A DNA stretch of 64,000 bases, taken from positions 124,001 to 188,000 of the forward strand of contig JAISIR010000020.1 of NCBI GenBank assembly GCA_031261985.1. The letters are read 5' to 3'. This DNA comes from Clostridiales bacterium (GTDB lineage: Bacteria > Bacillota > Clostridia > Monoglobales > WRBX01). The stretch's first letter is position 1, and every line of letters begins with the position of its first letter. The notes beneath the pieces were generated by a model. That model made no database searches, was not told where the DNA came from, and saw nothing but the letters and a program-made list of their open reading frames with translations. A program made the translations under genes and the position numbers. Below, piece after piece: positions 20,956 to 28,855 of this stretch.

Positions 20956-23379
20956 TTATCTTGACTTGTTCATGGCAGGCAAAGGTTGCTTTTGCTGAGT
21001 GTAGATTTCATCGATTTTTTGAGAAGCTATAGGGAGTGCATGTTTATAATATGGGTACTCTTTATGTTCTGTAAGTCTTTCTAAAGTATCGTCTAATGTA
21101 TCACGCGGGAGTAATTTTGTTTTGGCGATATCTAGCAATAAGTCAGGCGAATCGCACGAGGTAGATAAATCGCAATGTGATTTTAAAATAAGCTCGGCAA
21201 CACTTTTAGCCTTTTGCTCGCCATAAAATTTGGTAACGGTATCGATAATTTCGGTTATATCGTTATTGGCAGAGAAGTACCTAAAGCAATTGTTGTATTT
21301 ATCGCCGCCCGTCGCATCTGCATGCAGGGAAAGGTAGATACTAACCGTTTGATTATCTTTACTAAGCCTTATCATTTGCTCGGCTAAGTCGTTCAAACAA
21401 CGCTCTGTTCCATACGTACTCTCGCAAAAATCTAGCAGATTAATTTTATCTTCGGTGCTAAACTTAGGCAAGGAATCGATAAACTCATGAGAAAAAGTGT
21501 TATAATCGGGCATTAGCTTAAGCCCTAATTCTTCAACGTTTATCCCAAAAACCTCGGGATTATTGTAAGTTAGTGAGGCGGGATATTGTTTTGCTTTCTC
21601 GTAGAAATTTTCGATTAAATCTTTAATAAACTCGCGCGAGCCAGGCGATTCGTTTACTTTATGCCCGGCGTTCATTGCTTCTTCTAGCAGGTTTAGATTC
21701 TTTCTATGCGACTCAAAATCGAATTTATAATCGCCTAGTGGACATTTTTCTAGCTTATCGAGGAAGTTATTGGCATCATAAATATAATCGTCGACCAGCA
21801 TTTTTGTAATATCGTCATTCTTCAAAATTATCTTTGAGTTATAATGGCTGCTGCGTAAAATCAAAATTTGTGCGAATTTAGTTAAAGCCCAATCGGGATT
21901 ATGCAGGTTGCCTTTTGGCAAGTAATTTACAACGGCGCGGTGATTTGCTAAAAAGGTGTTCATGTATTGCATGGGCAAAAGGTTTTTAATATCGTTGCGC
22001 GCTAGGTTATAATCTACGTTTGAATACTTATTACTTGCCAGCGTGTTGCAAAAATCTAAAAACCCGGTTGCATTTTTGACGAAACGTTTAGCATCCTCGA
22101 CATCGTCGGATTTAGCCAGTTTTTTGGAGCGCTCGCTAATATTGTTAAAAATTCGTGCGGTTACTTCTAATAAGCCGACATCGTTTTTAAAAAATATATC
22201 GTCTGCATGCCTAACATACCAATTCGATTTTATTTTAATTAAAGCTTCCAATTCGTCAATTTTTTCTAGCGTATCGCGTGTTACAGCAGGGGTTAAGCCA
22301 ATGTTGATGTTGTGCAGCGACCTAATATAATCTTGAGCGCGTTCGCAATATGATTCAGCTTTTTGGATAGCATCGGCAGCCATGCCAAGATACAGATTAT
22401 CGGTATCACAATCCCAATTTTTTATTACAAGGTTAAATTTATCATATAAGTTGTCTGAGTTCCACTGGTTCTTCCTAGCTAAAATCTCTTTTATTATAAT
22501 TAATGTATCATCTTTATTATTGTAAAGGTTGGTCAAGAGTGCTATTTCACTGGCACTACGTATAGGGAATTTTGCGTTTAAATTGGATAATGCAATTAAG
22601 TTGTCTAGCTTAGAGCGGATTCTTTTGCTAAAATCTATCTTAGTGCCGTTTGGCAATGTATTAGCTAAATTAGGGTTCATTTGTAAAAATAGGTCGTAAT
22701 TTGATATAAAAATTTTGATTTCATTAATAAAGTCGTCACCTGGGGCGATAATGTCGCCCCAATGTTCTAGGTGATAATCTATGGATTTATCAATTTTATT
22801 TGATAAAGTTTCAAAATGATTTTGGAATTGTTGCAACTCTTTAGGTATTTCTAGACAATTAATTTTATCGTGTAATTCTTTTATAAGAGCTCTATATTTG
22901 TTGAAAAATGGATTCTTTTTATCGGCAATTGATTCAAAAATGCTATTGTGCATGTTTAAATATTTATTGGTTTCTACAATAAATTCGCTGACTTGGTTAG
23001 GGTTTTGATGCCTCTCGTTGCATACAAAATAATCAACCAAATCTTTAGTTTGCTTGATTAACGATTCTATTTTAGGAATCTCGTTTTTTATAGTATAAAT
23101 TATGCGTTTAGTGTTGGCTTTGTCTTCTTCCTCGGGGGTAACTTGGGATTTGGCTGCCTCAATTTCAAAATAGTCTTGCAGAATTGCGCGCGCGAAATTT
23201 AGTTGGGCTTGAAGGTTGTTAAGACGCTCTTGTTCTTTTGCGTCGTTTTTATTGGTAGCTAAATCGGGGTGATACTTTTTAGAAAGGGTTTTATAGGCAG
23301 CTTTAACTTGAGCCTCGGTTGCGCCTGGCTCAAGACCTAGTGTAGTAAATGCTTCTATAATTTTAGGCGATATATACAT
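20956..23379 (-). CDS. J11: J-domain array protein, class D
   Basis: 807 aa. J-domain HPD at 37-39, linker SQVTPEEEDK. The first segment after the linker (KNEIPKIESLIKQTKD) resembles J5 and J12, but the rest is distinct; an FFKND segment near residue 395 may be a degenerate YFLKDY motif. Tail QQKQPLPAMNKSR. Its start context (AAAAGGAGTTTTTAGCA before ATG) is almost identical to that of J12, another trace of unit duplication. The ATG starts 15 nt after the J12 stop. Function unknown. Confidence 0.87.
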   Translation of the reverse strand: MYISPKIIEAFTTLGLEPGATEAQVKAAYKTLSKKYHPDLATNKNDAKEQERLNNLQAQLNFARAILQDYFEIEAAKSQVTPEEEDKANTKRIIYTIKNEIPKIESLIKQTKDLVDYFVCNERHQNPNQVSEFIVETNKYLNMHNSIFESIADKKNPFFNKYRALIKELHDKINCLEIPKELQQFQNHFETLSNKIDKSIDYHLEHWGDIIAPGDDFINEIKIFISNYDLFLQMNPNLANTLPNGTKIDFSKRIRSKLDNLIALSNLNAKFPIRSASEIALLTNLYNNKDDTLIIIKEILARKNQWNSDNLYDKFNLVIKNWDCDTDNLYLGMAADAIQKAESYCERAQDYIRSLHNINIGLTPAVTRDTLEKIDELEALIKIKSNWYVRHADDIFFKNDVGLLEVTARIFNNISERSKKLAKSDDVEDAKRFVKNATGFLDFCNTLASNKYSNVDYNLARNDIKNLLPMQYMNTFLANHRAVVNYLPKGNLHNPDWALTKFAQILILRSSHYNSKIILKNDDITKMLVDDYIYDANNFLDKLEKCPLGDYKFDFESHRKNLNLLEEAMNAGHKVNESPGSREFIKDLIENFYEKAKQYPASLTYNNPEVFGINVEELGLKLMPDYNTFSHEFIDSLPKFSTEDKINLLDFCESTYGTERCLNDLAEQMIRLSKDNQTVSIYLSLHADATGGDKYNNCFRYFSANNDITEIIDTVTKFYGEQKAKSVAELILKSHCDLSTSCDSPDLLLDIAKTKLLPRDTLDDTLERLTEHKEYPYYKHALPIASQKIDEIYTQQKQPLPAMNKSR

Positions 23380-23394
23380 TGCTAAAAACTCCTT

Positions 23395-24603
23395 TTAGCG
23401 TATCATGTTACTTTTAAGTGCTTGTTTATTGGGTTTAAGTACATATTGTTTTGGCTTAATTGGTTGATGTGTTTTTAACTTTTCAATTGCTTTTTTAAAA
23501 TCTTTTATATCATCTGAGGTTTTAATTATGTTTCTAGAAGTTAAGCTTTCTACATGATTATAAAAATCCTCGATAGAATTTAAAAAGTCGTCAGTTTCAA
23601 TTTTTTCATCAGGCGATTCAAAATTTTCCCTTATTCTGTAGTACACGCGTTCGCATATTTCGTCTATCATGCTAGGCAAATCTAAATTTAAGGTTTCTTT
23701 ATTTAAAATATCAATATCGTTGGTGAACCCAATTTCTTTGAAAAAGTGTTTATCGTAAAATGTTGCGAAGGCTTTTTTAACTTTTGGCTTGACACTCATT
23801 AATTTCTCGAATAAAGAAATTGCATCATATAATTTATTATAAGGCGAATCGAGTTTTGAAAACAACATATACTCTTCCCATTCGCGATATTGATGATGAT
23901 CCCACCAGCGACTGGGCGCGGCAGCCAAATGTACTATGTCTTTTTCGATTAAAGCTTGTATCTTAGGCAATATTAGTTTTTTGAATCCCGATTTTATATA
24001 CAAGTCCATAAGGCTTTTAAATTCATCTGATTTTTGCAGCCATTTTTCAAATTCTGAAACAAATTTACGCGAAATTTTTGTTTCTTGGTAAATCATATTT
24101 AATTCATATAATTTCCATTTATAATCGGCAAGACCCATAATTTTTTGGTCGCCAATTTTCTCTAAAAGACTATGTTGCATTTTAATGAACTCTTTTGTTT
24201 TTTGAGTGTATTCTTGCATTTCAACCATGTTATTTATATAGTCTTCGTTCTTAAAGTAGGATTTAATCCTTTGGCCCTGTTGAATTAATTCATCTATCTT
24301 GGTAATCTCATTTCTTATTGCATAAAGTAAAGTTATTTTGAGGGCTTTTTCTTCTTCATCGGGGGTAACTTGGGTTTTTGCCGCCTCGATTTCTAAATAA
24401 TCTAGCAGAATTTTGCGGGCGGTGTTGGTTTGCGCTAACAATTCGTTAAGGTGCGCGATTTCGTCTTGGGTATCGTTCATGTGTAAATCGGGGTGATACT
24501 TTTTAGCTATTTCTTTATGGGCAGCGTTGACTTGAACCTCGGTCGCGCCTGGCTCAAGACCTAAGGTAGTAAATGCATCTGCAATTTTAGGAGATAAATA
24601 CAT
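23395..24603 (-). CDS. J12: short J-domain array protein, class C
   Basis: 402 aa. HPD at 37-39, linker TQVTPDEEEK. It matches the first ~470 residues of J5 with gaps: same RNEITKIDELIQQ segment, same EEICERV-type segment and same HQPIKPKQYVLK segment. It then stops, lacking the ~200-residue distal part of J5. The end is SNMIR, so a hydrophobic residue plus Arg is again the terminus. This looks like a shortened paralogue with an array-type ending, not a random truncation. ATG with AAAAGGAG upstream, 15 nt after the J13 stop. Confidence 0.86.
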   Translation of the reverse strand: MYLSPKIADAFTTLGLEPGATEVQVNAAHKEIAKKYHPDLHMNDTQDEIAHLNELLAQTNTARKILLDYLEIEAAKTQVTPDEEEKALKITLLYAIRNEITKIDELIQQGQRIKSYFKNEDYINNMVEMQEYTQKTKEFIKMQHSLLEKIGDQKIMGLADYKWKLYELNMIYQETKISRKFVSEFEKWLQKSDEFKSLMDLYIKSGFKKLILPKIQALIEKDIVHLAAAPSRWWDHHQYREWEEYMLFSKLDSPYNKLYDAISLFEKLMSVKPKVKKAFATFYDKHFFKEIGFTNDIDILNKETLNLDLPSMIDEICERVYYRIRENFESPDEKIETDDFLNSIEDFYNHVESLTSRNIIKTSDDIKDFKKAIEKLKTHQPIKPKQYVLKPNKQALKSNMIR

Positions 24604-24618
24604 TGCTTAAAACTCCTT

Positions 24619-26727
24619 TTAGCGTCCCCAACCATAACTAGGTATATCTCGTATAGCTTTTATCAATTTGTCCTGGTTTGTCTTGATTTTTGATAACTCG
24701 GCTATAACAGATGCGTCGGGCTCTTTTGGTGCCATATAATCTTTGTAACCTCTATTGTAAATAGTATTTACCGCGCTACGCATATGTTGAACTTCCGTCC
24801 AGTTAAAACCTTTGTGTGAATCTTCGATTACTTTTGTAAACTGCTCGTATTTAAGAAGCTCGGTCTGGGCTAGGGCTATAACGGTCTCGGCATTATGGGT
24901 TTTATTAAGTATTGCGTAGCAAATTTTTCCTTTATGCTCTTCTGGCACAGAGTTGATAAGCCTTAAAGCGTTGCCAGGGCTGGTTTTATATGGCATGCGA
25001 TGTTCTATAGTGTACTTTAAATTTTCTGGCTCGTTTTGCCATAACGTGTTTAGGTATGCAAATTGGTTCTCGTCGTAGGAAACACCATACATAAAATCGT
25101 CTGCCATATCTTTAGCCTTATACTCGCTAAATAGCATGCCAACAAGCTCGATAACATGAATTTTTTCGTTTATAGAAAAATCGGTGCCGAACCTAGTGAC
25201 GCAAGTTTCGATGTCGTTATAGGTGATATTTGGGTAGGCGTCTTTGTGTTTTTCGGCAATTGCTTTAAACGCGGCGGCGTTATCTAAATTTTGTGCGATA
25301 TCATTTGCAGGTGCATCGCCATATAGCAGACGAGCAATCTGCACAAACTCGTTTTTGTCTTTACCAGAATAGTTTTTAATTTTAGGCGCAAAATAGTTGC
25401 AAAAGGCTGTAAAATTGCGACCAGAATCGTTGCCAGAACCTATGTGTAAAAACTCGTAATAATCGGGGCGTTGGTAGGGGATATTGTCGGTTAATTTTGT
25501 TTCGTGCAATAGTGATAAAAAGCTACTTGTATTATGCAAAAACTCGTGGTTAATGGTGTTGTTTAAGTATTTTTTTAGCGAACTTATAGTATTTTCGAGT
25601 ATACTATTTTGCACAGAAGATGTGTATTCTTTTAAAAAGTTTAGCACGCGCTCGGCTGACAGCACAAAATTATTATCCTCGTCGGTTGATTCGACAACGC
25701 CTTGGTTAAACGATATTAGGTAGGCATAAGTTTTATCACAAAGGTGTTTTAGAATTTTGTCTTCTATGTGATAAGTATTTGTGGTAGCGGGCAAATCTTT
25801 TAAACATGGTTCGTTGCGCAAAAACTCGTTAATCTGTATTCTTCGTTTCGCCTCTTGGCTTGCTTCTTGTAAGTCATCTAGACTGTGCAAAAGTTTATTG
25901 ACGATTAATTTATGAGTTGCTTTATTTAAACCTTCAATAACATTCTTTGACGAATTTACAAAATTATCGAGCCTTTCGGGGGACGGATTAATGTTATTTT
26001 TAGATTCTGCCAAAAGTTTCGCGGAATTTTCATCGATTTGCTTAAGAATTTGTTGTTCTAAATCTCGGTATGGAAGGCTATTTTCATCTAAATAATCTGC
26101 CCTATATGTAGGAATAAAACCTTTTAAGCATTCTTCATTACTCATTTTGCACCAAGATTGGTTGAAATTTTGTGCAAGCTCTAACCTTTCAACAAGAGTG
26201 CTATATGGTGCCACACGATTCTCTTTTACTTTTTGTAAATTGCCAATGAATTCTCTGTTGTTATTAAAAAATTCGATGTATTTATTTTTAAAACTTTTAA
26301 CCTGTTTAATAGCATTTGAGGCGATTTCGGAGGTATCCTTACCCCAATTGTTATAAATGTAATTTAGGGCATCGTTGCCTAGTTGTTCGACCTCTTTACC
26401 TTTTGTGATAAATATTTTTTTAGCGGCGTTGTATTCTTCGCGGGGGGTTACATTTTCTTTATCCTTTTTTAAAGCCGCCGCTTGGGCTAAATTAGTGTCA
26501 ATCTCTTTTTTGCTATCTGGGTCAGATAAATGTTGGTATGCTAAGTTGATTTCCTTTTGAAGCTCTTCGTACTTTTTGATATTCTCTTCGGTATCGTTCA
26601 TGTGTAAATCGGGGTGATACTTTTGCGAAAGTGTGCGATAGGCAGACTTAATCTCTGTCATGGTAGCGTTTGGATTTAGCCCCAAGATTGTGTATGGGTT
26701 ATATAGTTTGTTGATAGGCAAAAACAT
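24619..26727 (-). CDS. J13: J-domain array protein, class F, adjacent to the vWA genes
   Basis: 702 aa from the ATG at 26727; an overlapping GTG one codon upstream sits in the AAGGCGG ribosome binding site. The J-domain is the most divergent of the set (NPYTILGLNPNATMTEIKSAY, HPD at 38-40) and looks most like a generic DnaJ-family J-domain. The linker is ENVTPREE. The ~600-residue body does not align obviously with classes A-E. It ends SYGWGR, keeping the terminal Arg but without a Pro-rich tail. First J-gene after the vWA pair, possibly the founding member. No known domain beyond the J-domain. Confidence 0.87.
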   Translation of the reverse strand: MFLPINKLYNPYTILGLNPNATMTEIKSAYRTLSQKYHPDLHMNDTEENIKKYEELQKEINLAYQHLSDPDSKKEIDTNLAQAAALKKDKENVTPREEYNAAKKIFITKGKEVEQLGNDALNYIYNNWGKDTSEIASNAIKQVKSFKNKYIEFFNNNREFIGNLQKVKENRVAPYSTLVERLELAQNFNQSWCKMSNEECLKGFIPTYRADYLDENSLPYRDLEQQILKQIDENSAKLLAESKNNINPSPERLDNFVNSSKNVIEGLNKATHKLIVNKLLHSLDDLQEASQEAKRRIQINEFLRNEPCLKDLPATTNTYHIEDKILKHLCDKTYAYLISFNQGVVESTDEDNNFVLSAERVLNFLKEYTSSVQNSILENTISSLKKYLNNTINHEFLHNTSSFLSLLHETKLTDNIPYQRPDYYEFLHIGSGNDSGRNFTAFCNYFAPKIKNYSGKDKNEFVQIARLLYGDAPANDIAQNLDNAAAFKAIAEKHKDAYPNITYNDIETCVTRFGTDFSINEKIHVIELVGMLFSEYKAKDMADDFMYGVSYDENQFAYLNTLWQNEPENLKYTIEHRMPYKTSPGNALRLINSVPEEHKGKICYAILNKTHNAETVIALAQTELLKYEQFTKVIEDSHKGFNWTEVQHMRSAVNTIYNRGYKDYMAPKEPDASVIAELSKIKTNQDKLIKAIRDIPSYGWGR

Positions 26728-26749
26728 CACCGCCTTTTAAAATATTTTA

Positions 26750-27763
26750 TTACTTAATAAATTTATGGGCAGAATCCATCAGCTGGGCAAAGTTATTTTG
26801 CACTTGAGCATCTTTATTATTCTGCAAGAATCGTTCGTTTAAGTACTCTGAGATTGAGTTTAGCACTTCGGCAAAGTCTTTATTGTTAGTTTTTGTTATA
26901 TGGTCGTTAGCAATTCCTAAGGAATTTAAATGGTTAGAGAAATCTCGGTCCCAACCATCTGTAGAAACGAATAGAAATTCCCAATCGCTTTGTGGGTTAT
27001 TTTTTATAGTGCTGGTTAACTGTTTAAAGTCTTTTGCGTGGTATGTGCGACTAACCTCAGCATTATACAACATGTCGTGGTCAGAGACAAGGACAACCAT
27101 AGCCTGCCCTGGCGTGCCTTCTTCTGCACACTTAGCCTTATAAACTCTATCGATAGTTTCGTAGCCGGCATCGTAAAAACGTGTGGCGCTTCTTAGTTGG
27201 TAACCAAGTTCCTCAACCTCGTCGATAGGTGTGCGGAAGTTGCTTATGCGAAAATCTTCTGCAAAAAGGCAAGTGGTAATTAAAAGGTTATCGTTGGCGA
27301 TATTCTCGGTAATAAAGTTATTAAAAGCATTCTCGATAATTTGAGGATTTTTTCTAGAAGACTCGCCGCCGTTGCGGATGCTCCCGCTCTCGTCTACTAC
27401 AAAAATAACGTCGATAATACCTGTTGACTCGCCACTTTGACTTTGCTTTTTTAGAGCGGCGACGGTTTTGGCAAAGTCGGATAATTGCTCTTCCCCAAGC
27501 TCGTTAAAAGTTGCTATGTTAAAGCCCTTCATAACGTTGGCAAGGCTAAAGGTGTTGGCACCTTCTTCCATAGTAAAACCATTTTCGCCTTGGTTCGCGG
27601 TTTTAGTTTGGGTGCCTTGTTGCGCGGCTTGCTGCTTGACTGCTTCTTGGTTAGCTTCCTCTTCCATAGCTGCGTTTATCTTCATTTTTTTAAGCTTGTC
27701 GCTTGTTTTTTCCGGAGCTTGCTGGAACGCGGCTCCATAGTTTTTATTTGAATCGTATGGCAT
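26750..27763 (-). CDS. vWA-domain protein 2 of the J-array
   Basis: 337 aa from the ATG at 27763 (AAAGGAG eight bases upstream; an extended frame to 27793 would overlap the previous stop). The N-terminal ~100 residues are Gln/Ala/Lys-rich and probably disordered. A von Willebrand A domain follows, with a complete MIDAS: DESGS (D-x-S-x-S) after the hydrophobic strand VIFVV, a Thr in the SATRFYDAG segment, and an Asp in VLVSDHD. vWA domains bind protein partners through a metal ion and commonly work as adaptors of AAA+ ATPases (for example CbbO with CbbQ). It ends in a helix with KFIK. A close paralogue of vWA 1, from a duplication. No signal peptide, so cytosolic. Confidence 0.85.
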   Translation of the reverse strand: MPYDSNKNYGAAFQQAPEKTSDKLKKMKINAAMEEEANQEAVKQQAAQQGTQTKTANQGENGFTMEEGANTFSLANVMKGFNIATFNELGEEQLSDFAKTVAALKKQSQSGESTGIIDVIFVVDESGSIRNGGESSRKNPQIIENAFNNFITENIANDNLLITTCLFAEDFRISNFRTPIDEVEELGYQLRSATRFYDAGYETIDRVYKAKCAEEGTPGQAMVVLVSDHDMLYNAEVSRTYHAKDFKQLTSTIKNNPQSDWEFLFVSTDGWDRDFSNHLNSLGIANDHITKTNNKDFAEVLNSISEYLNERFLQNNKDAQVQNNFAQLMDSAHKFIK

Positions 27764-27782
27764 TGTAAAGGCTCCTTTATAA

Positions 27783-28817
27783 CTACTTAACAAATTTATA
27801 GGCAGAATCCATTAGCTGGGCAAAACTATGTTCTACCTTAGCGTCTTTATTGTCTTGCATAAACCTCTCGTTTAGGTACTCAGAGATTGAGTTTAGCACA
27901 TCGCCAAAGTTTGTATTGTTAGACTTTGTTATATGCTCGTTGCTGATTCCTAATGAATTTATGTGTCTAGATAATTCTTTGTTATCACCATTTGTGGAGA
28001 TGACTAAAAATTCCCAATCGCTTCCTGGAGATTTTTGTACTTTATCGATTCGCTTTTTAAAATCGCCTGCTTTGTACTTGATGCTCTTTTCCCATGAATC
28101 TACCAAATAAATATCTTGGTCGGTGACAAGAACAAACAAAGCCTTACCTGGCGTGCCTTCTTCTGCACACTTAGCCTTATAAACTTCATCAATAGTATCG
28201 CAGGCGGCGTCGTAACAACGTGTGGTGGATCTGCATTGGTAACCAAGTTCTTCAACCTCGTCGATAGGTGTGCGGAAATTGCTTATGCGATGGTCTTTTG
28301 CAAAAAGACAAGTGGTAATTAAAAGGTTATCGTTTGTGATGTTCTCGGTAATGAAGTTATTAAAAGCATTCTCGATAATTTGAGGGTTCTTGCTGTAATC
28401 CTCGGTACCACCCCAGTTTTTGCGGATGCTCTCGCTCTCGTCTATTACAAAAATAACGTCGATAATCTCTGTTGCCGTGCCATTTTGCCCCTGTCTCTTC
28501 TTTAGCGCGGCAACGGTTTTGGCAAAGTCGGATAATTGCTCTTTGCCAAGCTCGCTAAAGGTTTCTAGGTTAAAATCGTTCATAACGTTGGCAAGGCTAA
28601 AGGGGCTGTAACCTTCTTCCATAGTAAACCCGTTTTCGCCTTGGTTCGCGGCTTTAGTTTGAGTGCCTTGTTGCGCGGCTTGCTGCTTGGCGGCTTCTTG
28701 GTTAGCTTCTTCTTCCATAGCTGCAAGTTGCTTTGCTTTTTTAAGTTTATCGCTTGTTTTCTCGGGAGCTTGCTGGAACGCGTTTGCTCCATTGTTTTTA
28801 TTTGCATTGTATGGCAT
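27783..28817 (-). CDS. vWA-domain protein 1 of the J-array
   Basis: 344 aa. Same architecture as the neighbouring vWA 2: a Gln/Ala-rich N-terminus (QQAAQQGTQTKAANQGENGF) and then a vWA domain with MIDAS DESES near residues 125-129, a Thr in the STTRCYDAA segment, and an Asp in VLVTDQD. The two genes are nearly identical in stretches at the DNA level and differ most between the MIDAS and the C-terminus, so a recent duplication with divergence of the metal-binding face. ATG with AAAAGGAG upstream, 38 nt after the AAA+ stop. Likely partner of the AAA+ protein; client unknown. Confidence 0.85.
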   Translation of the reverse strand: MPYNANKNNGANAFQQAPEKTSDKLKKAKQLAAMEEEANQEAAKQQAAQQGTQTKAANQGENGFTMEEGYSPFSLANVMNDFNLETFSELGKEQLSDFAKTVAALKKRQGQNGTATEIIDVIFVIDESESIRKNWGGTEDYSKNPQIIENAFNNFITENITNDNLLITTCLFAKDHRISNFRTPIDEVEELGYQCRSTTRCYDAACDTIDEVYKAKCAEEGTPGKALFVLVTDQDIYLVDSWEKSIKYKAGDFKKRIDKVQKSPGSDWEFLVISTNGDNKELSRHINSLGISNEHITKSNNTNFGDVLNSISEYLNERFMQDNKDAKVEHSFAQLMDSAYKFVK

Positions 28818-28855
28818 GGTAAAATCTCCTTTTAGTTTTTAAAAAATATTTTGCG

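Noticed and set aside
1607-26727. J-proteins as copies of the chaperone DnaJ
   Set aside because: No Gly/Phe region, no zinc-finger repeats and no DnaJ C-terminal domain in any of them; only the J-domain is shared.
28580-28807. 75-codon minus-strand frame at the start of vWA 1
   Set aside because: Lies in a second phase of the Gln/Ala-rich N-terminus and has a Lys/Pro low-complexity translation.
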